Positions 6,934 through 15,888 of a stretch of 58,260 nucleotides of DNA are shown piece by piece. The translations under genes and the position numbers were made by a program. The notes under the pieces were generated by a model, which worked only from the letters and a program-made list of their open reading frames with translations, was not told the origin of the DNA and did not search any database. The stretch comes from Hymenobacter artigasi (GTDB lineage: Bacteria; Bacteroidota; Bacteroidia; Cytophagales; Hymenobacteraceae): positions 1 to 58,260 of the forward strand of contig NZ_JAAVTK010000023.1 in assembly GCF_012275535.1 (NCBI RefSeq), read 5' to 3'. The first letter of the stretch is position 1. Each line of letters begins with the position of its first letter.

Positions 6934-9900
6934 CTAGTTCAGAGTCAGGACCAGGTCATCGGCCGATACGCGGGCACCTTCGGCCAGCACCACATCGGCC
7001 ACGGTGAGGTCCTGCGGGGCAGTGATGGTGGTTTCCATTTTCATGGCTTCGATGACGAAGAGCGGGGTGTTTTTGGGCACGGCCTGGCCGGGTTTCACCA
7101 GCACTTTGCTCAGCATACCCTGCAACGGGGCCCCCAGCTGGTGCGGGTTGGCCTTGTCGGCTTTGGCATTGCTGATTTTGGTGACTTCCACCGACTGGTC
7201 GCGCACCTGCAGGTTGCGGGTCTGGCCGTTGAGGGTGAAGAAGATGGTGCGCTCGCCTTCCTCGTTAATGTCGCCCACCGACTCCAGACGCACGATAACC
7301 GACTTGCCCCGGGCAATTTCGATGATGGTTTCTTCGCCCGATTTCAGGCCGTAGAAGAAGGCCGATGTTGGCACCTTACTCACGTTGCCATACTTTTGGC
7401 GGAAGGCCCAGTAGTCCTCAAACACCTTGGGATAGAGCAGCGACGACAGCATATCGGTGAACTTGCCGCCGGGGAATTTCTCCTGAAACGCCGTCCATTC
7501 CTTATCGAAGTCAATCGGGGCCAGGTGCTCGTTGGGCCGGTCGGTGAAGGGCGTTTCGTTCTTGAGAATGAGCTTTTGCAGCTCGGCGGGCCAGCCGCCC
7601 TCGGGCTGGCCGATGTCGCCGCGAAACAGCTCGCGCACCGACTCCGGGAAGTTCAGGGTTTCGCCTTTTTCCATCACATCCTGCGGCGTGAGGCTGTTGG
7701 AAACCATAAACAGGGCCATGTCGCCCACGACTTTGCTACTGGGCGTCACCTTCACGATGTCGCCGAACATCTGGTTTACATCGGCGAAGCGCTGCTTCAC
7801 TTCCTCAAACTTATTGAGCAGGCCCAGCGAAGCCGCCTGCGGGCGCAGGTTGGAATACTGCCCACCCGGAATCTCGTGCTGAAAAACCTCCGAAGTACCG
7901 GCTTTCAGGCCCGACTCAAACGGATAGTACATCTCGCGCACCGCCTCCCAGTAGTTACTGAACTCGTTGAGCGAATGCTGGTTGAACTCGCGGTGGCGCG
8001 GCGTGTGGCGCAGCATTTCGACCACCGAGTTGAAGTTGGGCTGCGAGGTAAGGCCCGAGAGCGAGCCCATCGCCACGTCGATGACGTTGACGCCGGCCTC
8101 CACGGCTTGCAGGTAGGTGGCAGACTGCAGCGACGAGGTATCGTGGGTGTGCAGGTGGATGGGCAGCTTCACGGTGTCGCGCAGGCCGGCGATAAGCTCG
8201 GTGGCGGCGTAGGGTTTCAGCAGGCCGGCCATATCCTTGATGCAGAGGATGTGCGCCCCGGCATCTTCGAGCTGCTTGGCCAGCTTGAGGTAGTAGTCGA
8301 GAGTGTATTTGGTGCGGTTGGGGTCCATGATGTCCCCGGTGTAGCAGATGCTGGCCTCGGCCAGCCGGTCGGTTTTGTTGCGCACGAAGCCGATGCAGGC
8401 CTCCAGACCCTTCATCCAGTTCAGCGAGTCGAAAATGCGAAATACATCGACGCCGGTTTCGGCGGCCTGCATCACGAACCGCTCCGTCAGGTTGTCCGGG
8501 TAGGCCTTGTAGCCCACGCCGTTGGCCCCGCGAATGAGCATTTGCAGGAGGATGTTCGGGATGGCTTCGCGCAGCTTGGCGAGGCGCTCCCAGGGGTCTT
8601 CGTGCAGGAAGCGCAGGGCCACGTCGAAGGTGGCCCCGCCCCAGACTTCGAGCGAGAAGGTCTGGGGATGCTGCTGGGCGTAGGCGCGGGCCACTTTCAG
8701 CATGTCCCAGGTGCGCATGCGGGTGGCCAGCAGGCTTTGGTGGGCATCGCGCAGGGTGGTGTCGGTGTAGTGAATGAGGGGCTCGTTGCGCAGCCATTCC
8801 GAGAATTTCTCGGGGCCCAGCTCGTCGAGCTTCTGCTTGGTGCCGGGGACGGGCGCGGTGTACTCGAAGGCGGGAATGCGCGGCTGGCGCGGGTTGGCGC
8901 GCGGGTTGAGCAGGTCGCGCACGTCGGGGTTGCCGTTCACCACCGTGTCGCCGATGAAGCCGAGCAGGCGCGTGGCCCGGTCCTGGCGCTTCTCGAAATC
9001 GAACAGTTCAGGGTGGTCCTTGATGAAGTCGACTGTGGCGTGGCCCTGCTGAAACTCCTCGTTGCCAACGATATTCTTCAGGAACGGAATGTTGGTTTTC
9101 ACGCCGCGAATCCGGAACTCATCGAGGGCGCGCAGCATTTTCTGGGCCGCGCTGTGCAGCGTGGGGGCGTGGGCCGAGATTTTGACCAGCATCGAGTCGA
9201 AAAACGGCGAAACCACCGCACCCTGGTACACCGAGCCCTCGTCGAGCCGGATGCCGAAGCCGCCCGCCGAGCGGTAGGCCACGATGGTGCCGTAGTCGGG
9301 CTTGAAGTCGTTGGCCGGGTTTTCGGTGGTCACGCGGCACTGCACCGCGAAGCCCGTGCGCAGCGGCACCACATCGGGCCCGAGGCCGATTTCGGGGTCG
9401 GCCAGGTTGTAGTTGGCAGCGATATAAATCTGGGTTTTAATCAAATCCACGCCCGTAATCATCTCGGTCACCGTGTGTTCCACCTGAATGCGGGGATTCA
9501 CCTCGATGAAGTAGATACGGTCGTGCTCGGGGTTCACCAGGAATTCCACGGTGCCCACGTTGTCATAGCCCACGGCCCGGCCGATGCGCAGCGCGTACTC
9601 ATACAAGAGGTGGCGCTGGTGGTCGGGCAGGTCCATGGCGGGCGCTACCTCCACCACTTTCTGGAAGCGGCGCTGCACCGAGCAGTCGCGCTCGTAGAGG
9701 TGCACCAGGTTGCCGTGGTGGTCGCCCACGAGCTGAATCTCGATGTGCTTGGGGCGCTCCACGAATTTTTCGAGGAACACCGTGTCGTCGCCGAAGGCAT
9801 TTAGCGCCTCGTTGCGGGCCTCAAAAAAGCCCTTTTCCATCTGCTCATCGTCGCGGATGATGCGCATGCCGCGCCCGCCGCCGCCGCTGGCCGCCTTCAG

Positions 9901-10374
9901 CATCACGGGGTAGCCGATGCGGTGGGCCTCGGCCTGGGCCGTTTCGAAGTCGACCAAATCGGCCTCGCTGCTTTCAATCTGGGGCACCTGGCATTGCTGG
10001 GCCACGGCCTTGGCGCGCACTTTGTCGCCAAGGGCTTCCATCACCTCTGGCCGGGGGCCGATGAAAACGATGCCTTCTTCGGCGCAGCGGCGCGAAAGGG
10101 TGGCGTTTTCGGAGAGAAAGCCGTAGCCGGGGTGGATGGCATTGGCCCCGTTCTCTTTGGCCACGCGGATGATGCCCTCGATGTCGAGGTAGGGCTTCAG
10201 GGGCTCATCGTCGCGGCCAATCTGGTAGGCTTCGTCGGCTTTGTAGCGGTGCTGCGAGTACCGGTCCTCGTAGGTGTACACGGCCACCGTGGGGATATTG
10301 AGCTCGTTGGAGGCGCGCATCACGCGAATCGCAATTTCGCCGCGGTTGGCGACCAGAAGTTTAGTTATGTTCAT
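6934..10374 (-). CDS. pyc: Pyruvate carboxylase
   Basis: Biotin-dependent carboxylation of pyruvate to oxaloacetate, the main anaplerotic entry to the TCA cycle; cytoplasmic. At 1146 residues it is the full single-chain enzyme. Residues 1-about 450 are the biotin carboxylase (ANRGEIAIRVMRA, ATP-grasp KAASGGGGRGMR, EVNPRIQVEHTVTE). About 530-800 is the carboxyltransferase (YTDTTLRDAHQSLLATRMRT, metal-binding HLHTHDTSS). The PYC/OADA domain follows, and the C-terminal biotinyl domain carries the biotin lysine in EAMKMET. The start codon follows a probable promoter and a LacI-like motif (10440-10449). Confidence 0.97.
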   Translation of the reverse strand: MNITKLLVANRGEIAIRVMRASNELNIPTVAVYTYEDRYSQHRYKADEAYQIGRDDEPLKPYLDIEGIIRVAKENGANAIHPGYGFLSENATLSRRCAEEGIVFIGPRPEVMEALGDKVRAKAVAQQCQVPQIESSEADLVDFETAQAEAHRIGYPVMLKAASGGGGRGMRIIRDDEQMEKGFFEARNEALNAFGDDTVFLEKFVERPKHIEIQLVGDHHGNLVHLYERDCSVQRRFQKVVEVAPAMDLPDHQRHLLYEYALRIGRAVGYDNVGTVEFLVNPEHDRIYFIEVNPRIQVEHTVTEMITGVDLIKTQIYIAANYNLADPEIGLGPDVVPLRTGFAVQCRVTTENPANDFKPDYGTIVAYRSAGGFGIRLDEGSVYQGAVVSPFFDSMLVKISAHAPTLHSAAQKMLRALDEFRIRGVKTNIPFLKNIVGNEEFQQGHATVDFIKDHPELFDFEKRQDRATRLLGFIGDTVVNGNPDVRDLLNPRANPRQPRIPAFEYTAPVPGTKQKLDELGPEKFSEWLRNEPLIHYTDTTLRDAHQSLLATRMRTWDMLKVARAYAQQHPQTFSLEVWGGATFDVALRFLHEDPWERLAKLREAIPNILLQMLIRGANGVGYKAYPDNLTERFVMQAAETGVDVFRIFDSLNWMKGLEACIGFVRNKTDRLAEASICYTGDIMDPNRTKYTLDYYLKLAKQLEDAGAHILCIKDMAGLLKPYAATELIAGLRDTVKLPIHLHTHDTSSLQSATYLQAVEAGVNVIDVAMGSLSGLTSQPNFNSVVEMLRHTPRHREFNQHSLNEFSNYWEAVREMYYPFESGLKAGTSEVFQHEIPGGQYSNLRPQAASLGLLNKFEEVKQRFADVNQMFGDIVKVTPSSKVVGDMALFMVSNSLTPQDVMEKGETLNFPESVRELFRGDIGQPEGGWPAELQKLILKNETPFTDRPNEHLAPIDFDKEWTAFQEKFPGGKFTDMLSSLLYPKVFEDYWAFRQKYGNVSKVPTSAFFYGLKSGEETIIEIARGKSVIVRLESVGDINEEGERTIFFTLNGQTRNLQVRDQSVEVTKISNAKADKANPHQLGAPLQGMLSKVLVKPGQAVPKNTPLFVIEAMKMETTITAPQDLTVADVVLAEGARVSADDLVLTLN

Positions 10375-10761
10375 AGAAGCAGGAATCCGTTTGGCGCGGA
10401 TACGGCGAAACTACGCCAAAGGCTGTGTATTCTTCTAAACAATCGTTTGCACCTGCTGCAATTGCCACCAGACCAGTCGAGAAGCTGGTATGTTACCAAT
10501 TTATTACCTGATTAATTACGAAGTCATACCCGCGTTGGCATCCCGGATAATGGGCGGTGATGAAGGGGCCGGGCAATCTTGCGAATCGACCGAAACGTAT
10601 CAATCCACAGAAATCACCCGCGCCCCGGGCTTAAATGCAGAGTACGTGGGGGCCTGCTCACGCCCGCAAAACTACTCGAAATGCAGCCCTTGACACCGCC
10701 CCGAGCAAACAACTAGGCCAAAACAGCGTTATGGCAGCACTCATTTACTATCTCGCGGACC
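10375..10761. other. Intergenic region between divergent pyc and SDR genes
   Basis: Contains the upstream region of pyc on the minus strand (TAGTTTCG, a one-mismatch -7 box, near 10407-10414, and the CAATCGTTTG motif at 10440-10449). No convincing promoter was found for the plus-strand dehydrogenase gene. A 67-codon plus-strand frame at 10490-10693 has no protein-like features and is not called. Confidence 0.5.
10440..10449. promoter_or_regulatory. LacI-type operator-like motif upstream of pyc
   Basis: CAATCGTTTG; on the minus strand it reads TGCAAACGATTGTTTA, 66-75 bases upstream of the pyc start. The same core occurs upstream of susC, the sugar kinase and the amylase. Binding protein unknown; this is inference from motif recurrence. 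Confidence 0.4.
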
Positions 10762-11478
10762 ATGCAGTTTTCCGACAAAAACATTCTCATCATCGGGGCC
10801 TCCTCCGGCATTGGCTTGGCCACCGCCACGTTGCTGCACGGCCTGGGAGCCAACCTGTTCACCGCCTCGCGCCACCAGTCGCCCGAACTGGAAGCCCTGC
10901 AAACCACCCATTTCGACTACGATGCCACCCAGGCCGTGGACAACACCTTTGACGCCCTGCCCGACGTGCTGCACGGCGTGGTGTACTGCCCCGGCAGCAT
11001 CAAGCTGCGGCCCTTCGAGCGGATTCCCGTGGCCGATTTCGCCGCCGATTTCGACCTGAACGTGTTGGGTGCCGTGCGCGTCATCCAGGCCACCATCAAG
11101 CGTCTGAAGAAGGCCGAAGGCACGGCCTCCATCGTGTTGTTCAGCACCGTGGCAGCCGATACGGGCATGAGCTTCCACGCCAGCATTGCCACCGCCAAGG
11201 CAGCCGTGGAAGGCCTCACCCGCGCCCTGGCCGCCGAGTACGCCGCCACCGGCGTGCGCGTGAACTGCATCGCCCCCTCCCTCACCAACACGCCCCTGGC
11301 CGCCGCCCTGCTCAACTCGCCCGAAAAGGTGGAGGCCGGCGGCAAACGCCACCCCTTGCAGCGCATCGGCCAGCCCGAGGATTTGGCCTACACGGCTTCG
11401 TTCCTGCTGTCGGACCACAGCTCGTTTGTGACCGGCCAGGTGATGGCCGTGGACGGCGGGATGGGGAAATTGAAGTAA
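10762..11478 (+). CDS. Short-chain dehydrogenase-like protein, atypical active site
   Basis: A 238-residue Rossmann-fold SDR. The nucleotide-binding glycine motif is GASSGIG (12-18), the NAG-like turn is YCPG and the expected Ser is present (128). The catalytic YxxxK is replaced: the sequence reads ASIATAK (140-146), with Ile142 where Tyr should be and Lys146 retained. The C-terminus has the usual RVNCIAPSLTNTPL and VDGGMG. Without the Tyr it may be a weak or altered reductase or a binding protein. It precedes the photolyase gene on the same strand; SDRs of this HASxAxAK type are, as far as I recall, often found next to photolyase/cryptochrome genes. Confidence 0.85.
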   Translation: MQFSDKNILIIGASSGIGLATATLLHGLGANLFTASRHQSPELEALQTTHFDYDATQAVDNTFDALPDVLHGVVYCPGSIKLRPFERIPVADFAADFDLNVLGAVRVIQATIKRLKKAEGTASIVLFSTVAADTGMSFHASIATAKAAVEGLTRALAAEYAATGVRVNCIAPSLTNTPLAAALLNSPEKVEAGGKRHPLQRIGQPEDLAYTASFLLSDHSSFVTGQVMAVDGGMGKLK

Positions 11479-11490
11479 GTTTTTTCTGGA

Positions 11491-11649
11491 CGCTGCCCCC
11501 CGCGTCAACCTCACCCCCTGACCCCCTCTCCAAAAAAGAGGGGGCACCGGACTTGCTCCAATCGGGTTCGGTAGACGAGTCGTCCTCACGAGCCGGTTCC
11601 CCCTCTTTTTTGGAGAGGGGGTCAGGGGGTGAGGTTGACGCGGAGGGCG
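11491..11649. repeat. CCTCACCCC-family long palindrome, copy 1
   Basis: Arms of about 50 bp at 11501-11550 and 11593-11642 (CGCGTCAACCTCACCCCCTG... against its complement), with weaker pairing outward to about 11491/11649. The central spacer is about 42 bases. It fills the gap between the SDR stop and the photolyase ATG (11668). Related copies lie at 12999-13155 and 19464-19596, with a degenerate single arm near 53889. Confidence 0.9.
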
Positions 11650-11667
11650 ATACGCAAATCATCTACT

Positions 11668-12993
11668 ATGAAAATCTGCATCTTCTGGCACCGGCGCGAC
11701 CTGCGCATTCACGACAATGCCGGGCTGGCGGCCGCGCTGGCCAGTGGCCTGCCGGTACTGCCGCTATTCATCTACGACAAGGACATTCTCGACCATCTGC
11801 CGGAAAAAGCTGATGCCCGGCTCACCTTCATTTTTGATGAAGTAGAGAAGCTGGCCAAGGAAACTGAAGCGGCGGGCGGCACTTTTCTGGCCCGCTACGG
11901 TACGCCGCTGGCGGTGCTGGAGCAACTAGTCAAGGACTTCGACGTGGCGGCCGTGCATACCAACGAGGACTACGAGCCCTACGCCACGCAGCGCGATAAC
12001 GCCGTGGGTGAGCTTCTGCAAAAGCACGGGGCCGACTTTCATCTGTATAAGGACCAGGTCATTTTCGCCAAAGAGGAGATTATGACCAAATCGGGCACGG
12101 TGCCCAAGGTTTTCGGTGCTTACCTGAAGGCCTACACCGCGAAGCTGACGGATGAGCTGCTGCTGCCCTACGGCTCGAAAGGCGATTTCAAGCGGGAAAA
12201 CCTGCACCACATTTCTGCGGCCAAAGCCAGTGAGCGGCCCACGCTGCAAAGCATGGGTTTTGAGCGCAAGGAGCAATATTTCCCGCCGGTGAAGCTGCCG
12301 GCCGAAAGCATTGTGCGCCACTACCACCAGACGCGCAACACGCCCGCCGACGAGCACGGCACCACCCGCGAGTCGCTGAACCTGCGCTTTGGCACCCTCA
12401 GCGTGCGCGAGGTGCTGCGCCAGGCCAAAGCCCTGAACCAAAAGATGCTGGCCGAAATCATCTGGCGGGATTTTTTCATGATGCTGCTCTGGCATTTCCC
12501 CAACACGGCCACCGAGAGCTACGACCCCAAGATGCGGCACATCGACTACCGCAACAACGAGGACGAGTTTCGGGCCTGGTGCGAGGGCCGCACCGGCTAC
12601 CCGCTGGTGGATGCCGGCATGCGCGAGCTCAACGAAACCGGCTATATGCCCAACCGCGTGCGCATGACCGTGGCCGGCTTCCTCACCAAGCACCTGTTCA
12701 TCGACTGGCGTTGGGGCGAACGGTATTTCGCCGATAAGCTCCTCGACTACGACATGGCCAACAACGTGGGCAACTGGCAGTGGATGGCGGGCACCGGTGC
12801 CATCTCGGCCCCCTGGTTCCGGGTGTACAGCCCCGAGAGCCAGCTCGAAAAAGTAGACCCCGAGATGAAGTACGTGAAGCGCTGGGTGCCGGAAGTGGGT
12901 ACCTCAAAATACCCGGCCCCGATTGTGGAGCACAAATTTGGGCGCGAACGGGCCGTAGAAGCCATTCGGGCGGCGCGCATTGCAGCTTCGTAG
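11668..12993 (+). CDS. phr: Deoxyribodipyrimidine photolyase/cryptochrome family
   Basis: A 441-residue light-driven DNA repair flavoprotein. The N-terminal Rossmann antenna domain begins MKICIFWHRRDLRIHDNAGL. The C-terminal FAD domain has WRDFFMMLLWHFPN, GYPLVDAGMRELNETGYMPNRVRM, and MANNVGNWQWMAGTGAISAPWFRVYSP, the FAD- and lesion-binding core. The start is at ATG 11668; the frame extends upstream only through the repeat. The gene follows an SDR gene and precedes a TetR gene, each separated from it by a CCTCACCCC palindrome. Class I CPD photolyase is most likely; a (6-4) or cryptochrome role cannot be excluded. Confidence 0.92.
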   Translation: MKICIFWHRRDLRIHDNAGLAAALASGLPVLPLFIYDKDILDHLPEKADARLTFIFDEVEKLAKETEAAGGTFLARYGTPLAVLEQLVKDFDVAAVHTNEDYEPYATQRDNAVGELLQKHGADFHLYKDQVIFAKEEIMTKSGTVPKVFGAYLKAYTAKLTDELLLPYGSKGDFKRENLHHISAAKASERPTLQSMGFERKEQYFPPVKLPAESIVRHYHQTRNTPADEHGTTRESLNLRFGTLSVREVLRQAKALNQKMLAEIIWRDFFMMLLWHFPNTATESYDPKMRHIDYRNNEDEFRAWCEGRTGYPLVDAGMRELNETGYMPNRVRMTVAGFLTKHLFIDWRWGERYFADKLLDYDMANNVGNWQWMAGTGAISAPWFRVYSPESQLEKVDPEMKYVKRWVPEVGTSKYPAPIVEHKFGRERAVEAIRAARIAAS

Positions 12994-12998
12994 GGCAT

Positions 12999-13155
12999 CG
13001 CCCTCCGCGTTCACCTCACCCCCTGACCCCCTCTCCCGTGGAGAGGGGACACCGGTTCGGGGTGGACGATTCTACACCTGAGTTAATCGGGGGCATGACC
13101 GGTGCCCCCTCTCCACGGGAGAGGGGGTCAGGGGGTGAGGTTGACGCGGAGGGCG
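12999..13155. repeat. CCTCACCCC-family long palindrome, copy 2
   Basis: Arms at 12999-13055 and 13099-13155, about 57 bp each with few mismatches (CGCCCTCCGCGTTCACCTCA... against ...GAGGTTGACGCGGAGGGCG). The stem near the spacer differs from copy 1 (CCCGTGGAGAGG against CCAAAAAAGAGG), but the arms change together so pairing is kept. It lies between photolyase and the TetR gene. Confidence 0.9.
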
Positions 13156-13205
13156 ACTACCCAATAAACGAAGAACCTACCGCCCCTCCAGCCGGTTGTA
13201 CCTAC

Positions 13206-13835
13206 ATGGAAAAGGACCGCATCAAACAAGCCTATCTCGACTTCGTACGCAACGAAGGCCACCCGCCGCAATCGGTGTTCAAGCTCACCCAGCAGCTGGG
13301 CATGGCCGAAGCCGAATTCTACCAGCACTACCCCAATTTCGAGTCCATTGACCGCGAGATATGGGCTGATTTTGGCCGGCAGGCGCGCGAAACCGCCGCC
13401 TCCGAGCCCGTGTGGGAGGGCTACGGCAGCCGCGAAAAACTGCTGGCGTTCTACTACACGCTGCTCGAAATCCTCAAAGGCAACCGCTCTTATGCCCTGA
13501 TGAGCCTGCGCCGCTCGCTGCACCGCATTCCGGCGCTGTCGCCCCGCGTGCTCGACGATTTCCGGCAGGATTTCGAGGTGTTTGTGAGCGACTTGCTGCG
13601 CGACGGCCGCGTAACGGGCGAAATTGCCAACCGCCCGCTGGTGCAGGAGGGCTACCCCCGCTTCTTCTGGCAGCAGGTGCTGTTCGTACTCGGCTTTTTT
13701 GCCAAGGACGATACCGTAAACTTCGAGCGCACCGACGCCGCCGTGGAAAAAGCCGTGACCCTGAGCTTCGATTTGGTGGGCCGCAACACTCTGGACTCGG
13801 CCGTGGATTTCGTGCGGTTTTTGGTTCGGCGGTAG
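13206..13835 (+). CDS. TetR-family transcriptional regulator
   Basis: A 209-residue protein with an N-terminal TetR helix-turn-helix: IKQAYLDFVRNEGHPPQSVFKLTQQLGMAEAEFYQHYPNFESIDREIW has the TetR order (helices 1-3, then the Y/F-HYPNF turn). The C-terminal region is helical and lacks a recognised ligand signature. I start it at ATG 13206 after the palindrome. It is followed by the ABC1-type kinase gene, separated only by a palindrome, and may regulate it; the pairing of this regulator type with ABC1 kinases is inferred from adjacency. Confidence 0.85.
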   Translation: MEKDRIKQAYLDFVRNEGHPPQSVFKLTQQLGMAEAEFYQHYPNFESIDREIWADFGRQARETAASEPVWEGYGSREKLLAFYYTLLEILKGNRSYALMSLRRSLHRIPALSPRVLDDFRQDFEVFVSDLLRDGRVTGEIANRPLVQEGYPRFFWQQVLFVLGFFAKDDTVNFERTDAAVEKAVTLSFDLVGRNTLDSAVDFVRFLVRR

Positions 13836-13837
13836 GT

Positions 13838-13924
13838 TGTGAGGTAAGCTTTAGCTTGCCGTCGGCTGTAATCATTTGTATCTCATTACACTATACATCA
13901 CGGCAAGCTAAAGCTTACCTCACA
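13838..13924. repeat. TGAGGTAAGCTTTAGC palindrome, copy 1, abutting a start codon
   Basis: Perfect 24-bp arms at 13838-13861 (TGTGAGGTAAGCTTTAGCTT...) and 13901-13924, separated by 39 bases. The TetR stop codon lies just outside the left arm and the ABC1-kinase ATG begins at 13926, one base beyond the right arm. A second copy lies at 56636-56721, again directly before a start codon. Confidence 0.95.
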
Positions 13925-13925
13925 G

Positions 13926-15230
13926 ATGGACGAACCTCAAACCTCCCTGCCGACCACCAAAGTGGCCCGCGCCGCCCGCTTTGCCAAAACCGGCTTCAAC
14001 GTGGGCACCAACTACATTAAGCACTACGCCAAAAAAGCCGTTGGCGCAGAGTCGACCACCGAAAGCCTGCACGCCGCCAACGCCGCCGAGCTCTACGGTA
14101 CGCTAAGCGAGATGAAAGGCTCCGTGCTGAAAGTGGCCCAGATGCTGGCCATGGAGAAAAACATGCTGCCCACGGCCTACGCCGACCAGTTTGCCAAAGC
14201 CCAGTACTCGACCCCGCCCCTTTCCGGCCCGCTGGTGACCAAGGCTTTCCGCGATGCTTTTGGGAAGTCGCCTTACCAGCTTTTTGATGAGTTTGAACCC
14301 GAGGCCCGGCAGGCGGCCAGCATCGGGCAGGTACATTTTGCCCGCAAGGATGGGAAGGAGCTGGCCGTGAAGGTGCAATACCCCGGCGTGGCCGACAGCA
14401 TCAAGTCGGATATCCGGCTGGTGAAGCCCATTGCCCTGCGCGTGATGGGCCTCAACGAAGCCCAGGTGCGCCCTTACCTGGAGGAAGTAGAAACCCGCCT
14501 CCTCGAAGAAACCGACTACAAGCTGGAGCTGCGGCGCGGCCAGGAAATCGCCGCCAAATGCCAGGAATTACACAACCTGGAATTCGCGACCTACTATCCG
14601 GAGTTCTCCACGGCCCGCATTCTGACCATGGACTGGCTGCCCGGCCAGCACCTGAAAGAGTTTCTGGCTACCAACCCATCGCAGGAAATCCGCAACCAAA
14701 TCGGCCAGGCGCTGTGGGATTTCTACCAGTTTCAGTTCAACGAGCTGCACCAGCTGCACGCCGACCCGCACCCCGGCAATTTCCTGATGCGGGCCGACCA
14801 CGGCGGTACCCTCGGCGTGCTCGATTTCGGCTGCGTGAAAGACGTGCCGATGGACGTGTACCAGCTGTTCAAAGACCTGCTGGCCCCCGAAACCTTTACC
14901 GACGAAAACCGCCTCGCTGCCCTGCTTACCCAGGGCGGCGTGCTTCGCGCCACCGATGCCCCGGCCATGCGGGCGCTGTATATGCGCACCATGCGCGTGT
15001 CGCTGGAGCTGGTGGGCCGCCCCTTCCGTCAGGCCACTTTCGATTTTGGCGACCCCGCCTACATGGCCGCCCTCTACGCCCTCGGCGACGACCTGATGGC
15101 CGACCCCGAGCTGCGCAAGCAGCGCGAGCCGCGCGGCTCCGAGCACTTCATTTACCTGAACCGGACTTACGTGGGGCTATTTGCGCTGCTCACGGAGCTG
15201 GGAGCTTCGATTCAAACCGGTATCATGTAG
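13926..15230 (+). CDS. ABC1/AarF/UbiB-family atypical kinase
   Basis: A 434-residue atypical kinase-like ATPase. Family landmarks: the N-terminal KxGQ motif appears as KVAQ in MKGSVLKVAQMLAMEKNMLP; the alanine-rich loop is QAASIGQVHFA; the ATP-binding lysine is in LAVKVQYPG; then EETDYKLEL, the catalytic HADPHPGNF and metal-binding LDFG. UbiB proteins support quinone biosynthesis or lipid homeostasis in other bacteria; the role here is inferred. The start codon abuts a palindrome and the stop codon lies in the next palindrome (15226-15293). Confidence 0.88.
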   Translation: MDEPQTSLPTTKVARAARFAKTGFNVGTNYIKHYAKKAVGAESTTESLHAANAAELYGTLSEMKGSVLKVAQMLAMEKNMLPTAYADQFAKAQYSTPPLSGPLVTKAFRDAFGKSPYQLFDEFEPEARQAASIGQVHFARKDGKELAVKVQYPGVADSIKSDIRLVKPIALRVMGLNEAQVRPYLEEVETRLLEETDYKLELRRGQEIAAKCQELHNLEFATYYPEFSTARILTMDWLPGQHLKEFLATNPSQEIRNQIGQALWDFYQFQFNELHQLHADPHPGNFLMRADHGGTLGVLDFGCVKDVPMDVYQLFKDLLAPETFTDENRLAALLTQGGVLRATDAPAMRALYMRTMRVSLELVGRPFRQATFDFGDPAYMAALYALGDDLMADPELRKQREPRGSEHFIYLNRTYVGLFALLTELGASIQTGIM

Positions 15231-15293
15231 CACATGCTTCAGCTTGTGCCCGGCTGCTCCTCCCGGCAGGCATAGGCTGAAGCATGTGCTACA
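15226..15293. repeat. GTAGCACATGCTTCAGC palindrome
   Basis: Left arm 15226-15249 (TGTAGCACATGCTTCAGC...GCC) and right arm 15269-15293 (GGCATAGGCTGAAGCATG...), with 1-2 mismatches. The stop codon of the ABC1 gene (TAG, 15228-15230) is part of the left arm, and the next ATG (15302) follows the right arm by 8 bases. Confidence 0.9.
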
Positions 15294-15301
15294 TTTCGGC
15301 C

Positions 15302-15847
15302 ATGAACCTCCGCCAAGAGCTACTGCGGGAACACTCGGCCCGCCAGACGCAGCGGCTGGCCGACTACGCCTGCGCCCACCCCACGGCCCTGGCCGAGCTG
15401 CTCCAACTGTTTTGGTACGGCGCGGAGCGCGAGCGCCAGTTGGCTGCTGATGTGCTGGGCTGGGTGGGCCAGCGCCGGCCCAAGTGGCTGGTGCCGCACC
15501 TGCCGGGCCTGCTGGCCGCCGCCCAGCCCGCGCCCGGGCAGCATCCGGCCGTGCGGCGGGCGGTAGCGCGGGTGCTGCAATTTGTACCCGTGCCCGAGGA
15601 GTGGCAGAGCCTGGCCTTCGATACCTGCCTGGCGCTGCTGCATGCGCCCAGCGAGCCCGTTGCCATTCGCGCATATGCCCTCACCGCCGTGGCGCGGCTG
15701 GCAGCGCCCTATCCGGAGCTGGCAGCCGAAGTAATTTCCGCAACCGAAAACGTCCTCACTACCAGCCGTTCAGCGGCCCTGCACAGCCGGGCCAGCCGGG
15801 AATTGCCGGAACTTCGTCGCCTGGTGCGGGAACATTTTGCCAATTAA
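15302..15847 (+). CDS. HEAT-repeat-like helical protein, unknown function
   Basis: A 181-residue all-helical protein rich in Leu, Ala and Arg. The pattern of paired helices (AELLQLFWYGAERERQLAADVLGWVGQ, HPAVRRAVARVLQFVPVPEEWQ, EPVAIRAYALTAVARLAAPYPELAAEV) resembles HEAT or armadillo-like repeats, usually protein-binding scaffolds. No catalytic motif or signal peptide. Start at ATG 15302, just after the palindrome; an in-frame ATG at 15284 lies inside the repeat and is unlikely. Possibly cotranscribed with the ABC1 kinase gene. Confidence 0.7.
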   Translation: MNLRQELLREHSARQTQRLADYACAHPTALAELLQLFWYGAERERQLAADVLGWVGQRRPKWLVPHLPGLLAAAQPAPGQHPAVRRAVARVLQFVPVPEEWQSLAFDTCLALLHAPSEPVAIRAYALTAVARLAAPYPELAAEVISATENVLTTSRSAALHSRASRELPELRRLVREHFAN

Positions 15848-15888
15848 CTGTTGGTACATGAATTCAATCTATTTTTCCTCCCCAACTA

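Noticed and set aside
6421..9804. Very long plus-strand open frame (over 1100 codons) opposite pyruvate carboxylase
   Set aside because: It is antisense to an unmistakable enzyme and its translation is His/Gly/Val-rich without domains, as expected from GC-rich third positions in an antisense frame.
10490..10693. 67-codon plus-strand open frame between pyc and the SDR gene
   Set aside because: Composition is unlike a protein and there is no promoter, leader or conserved motif.
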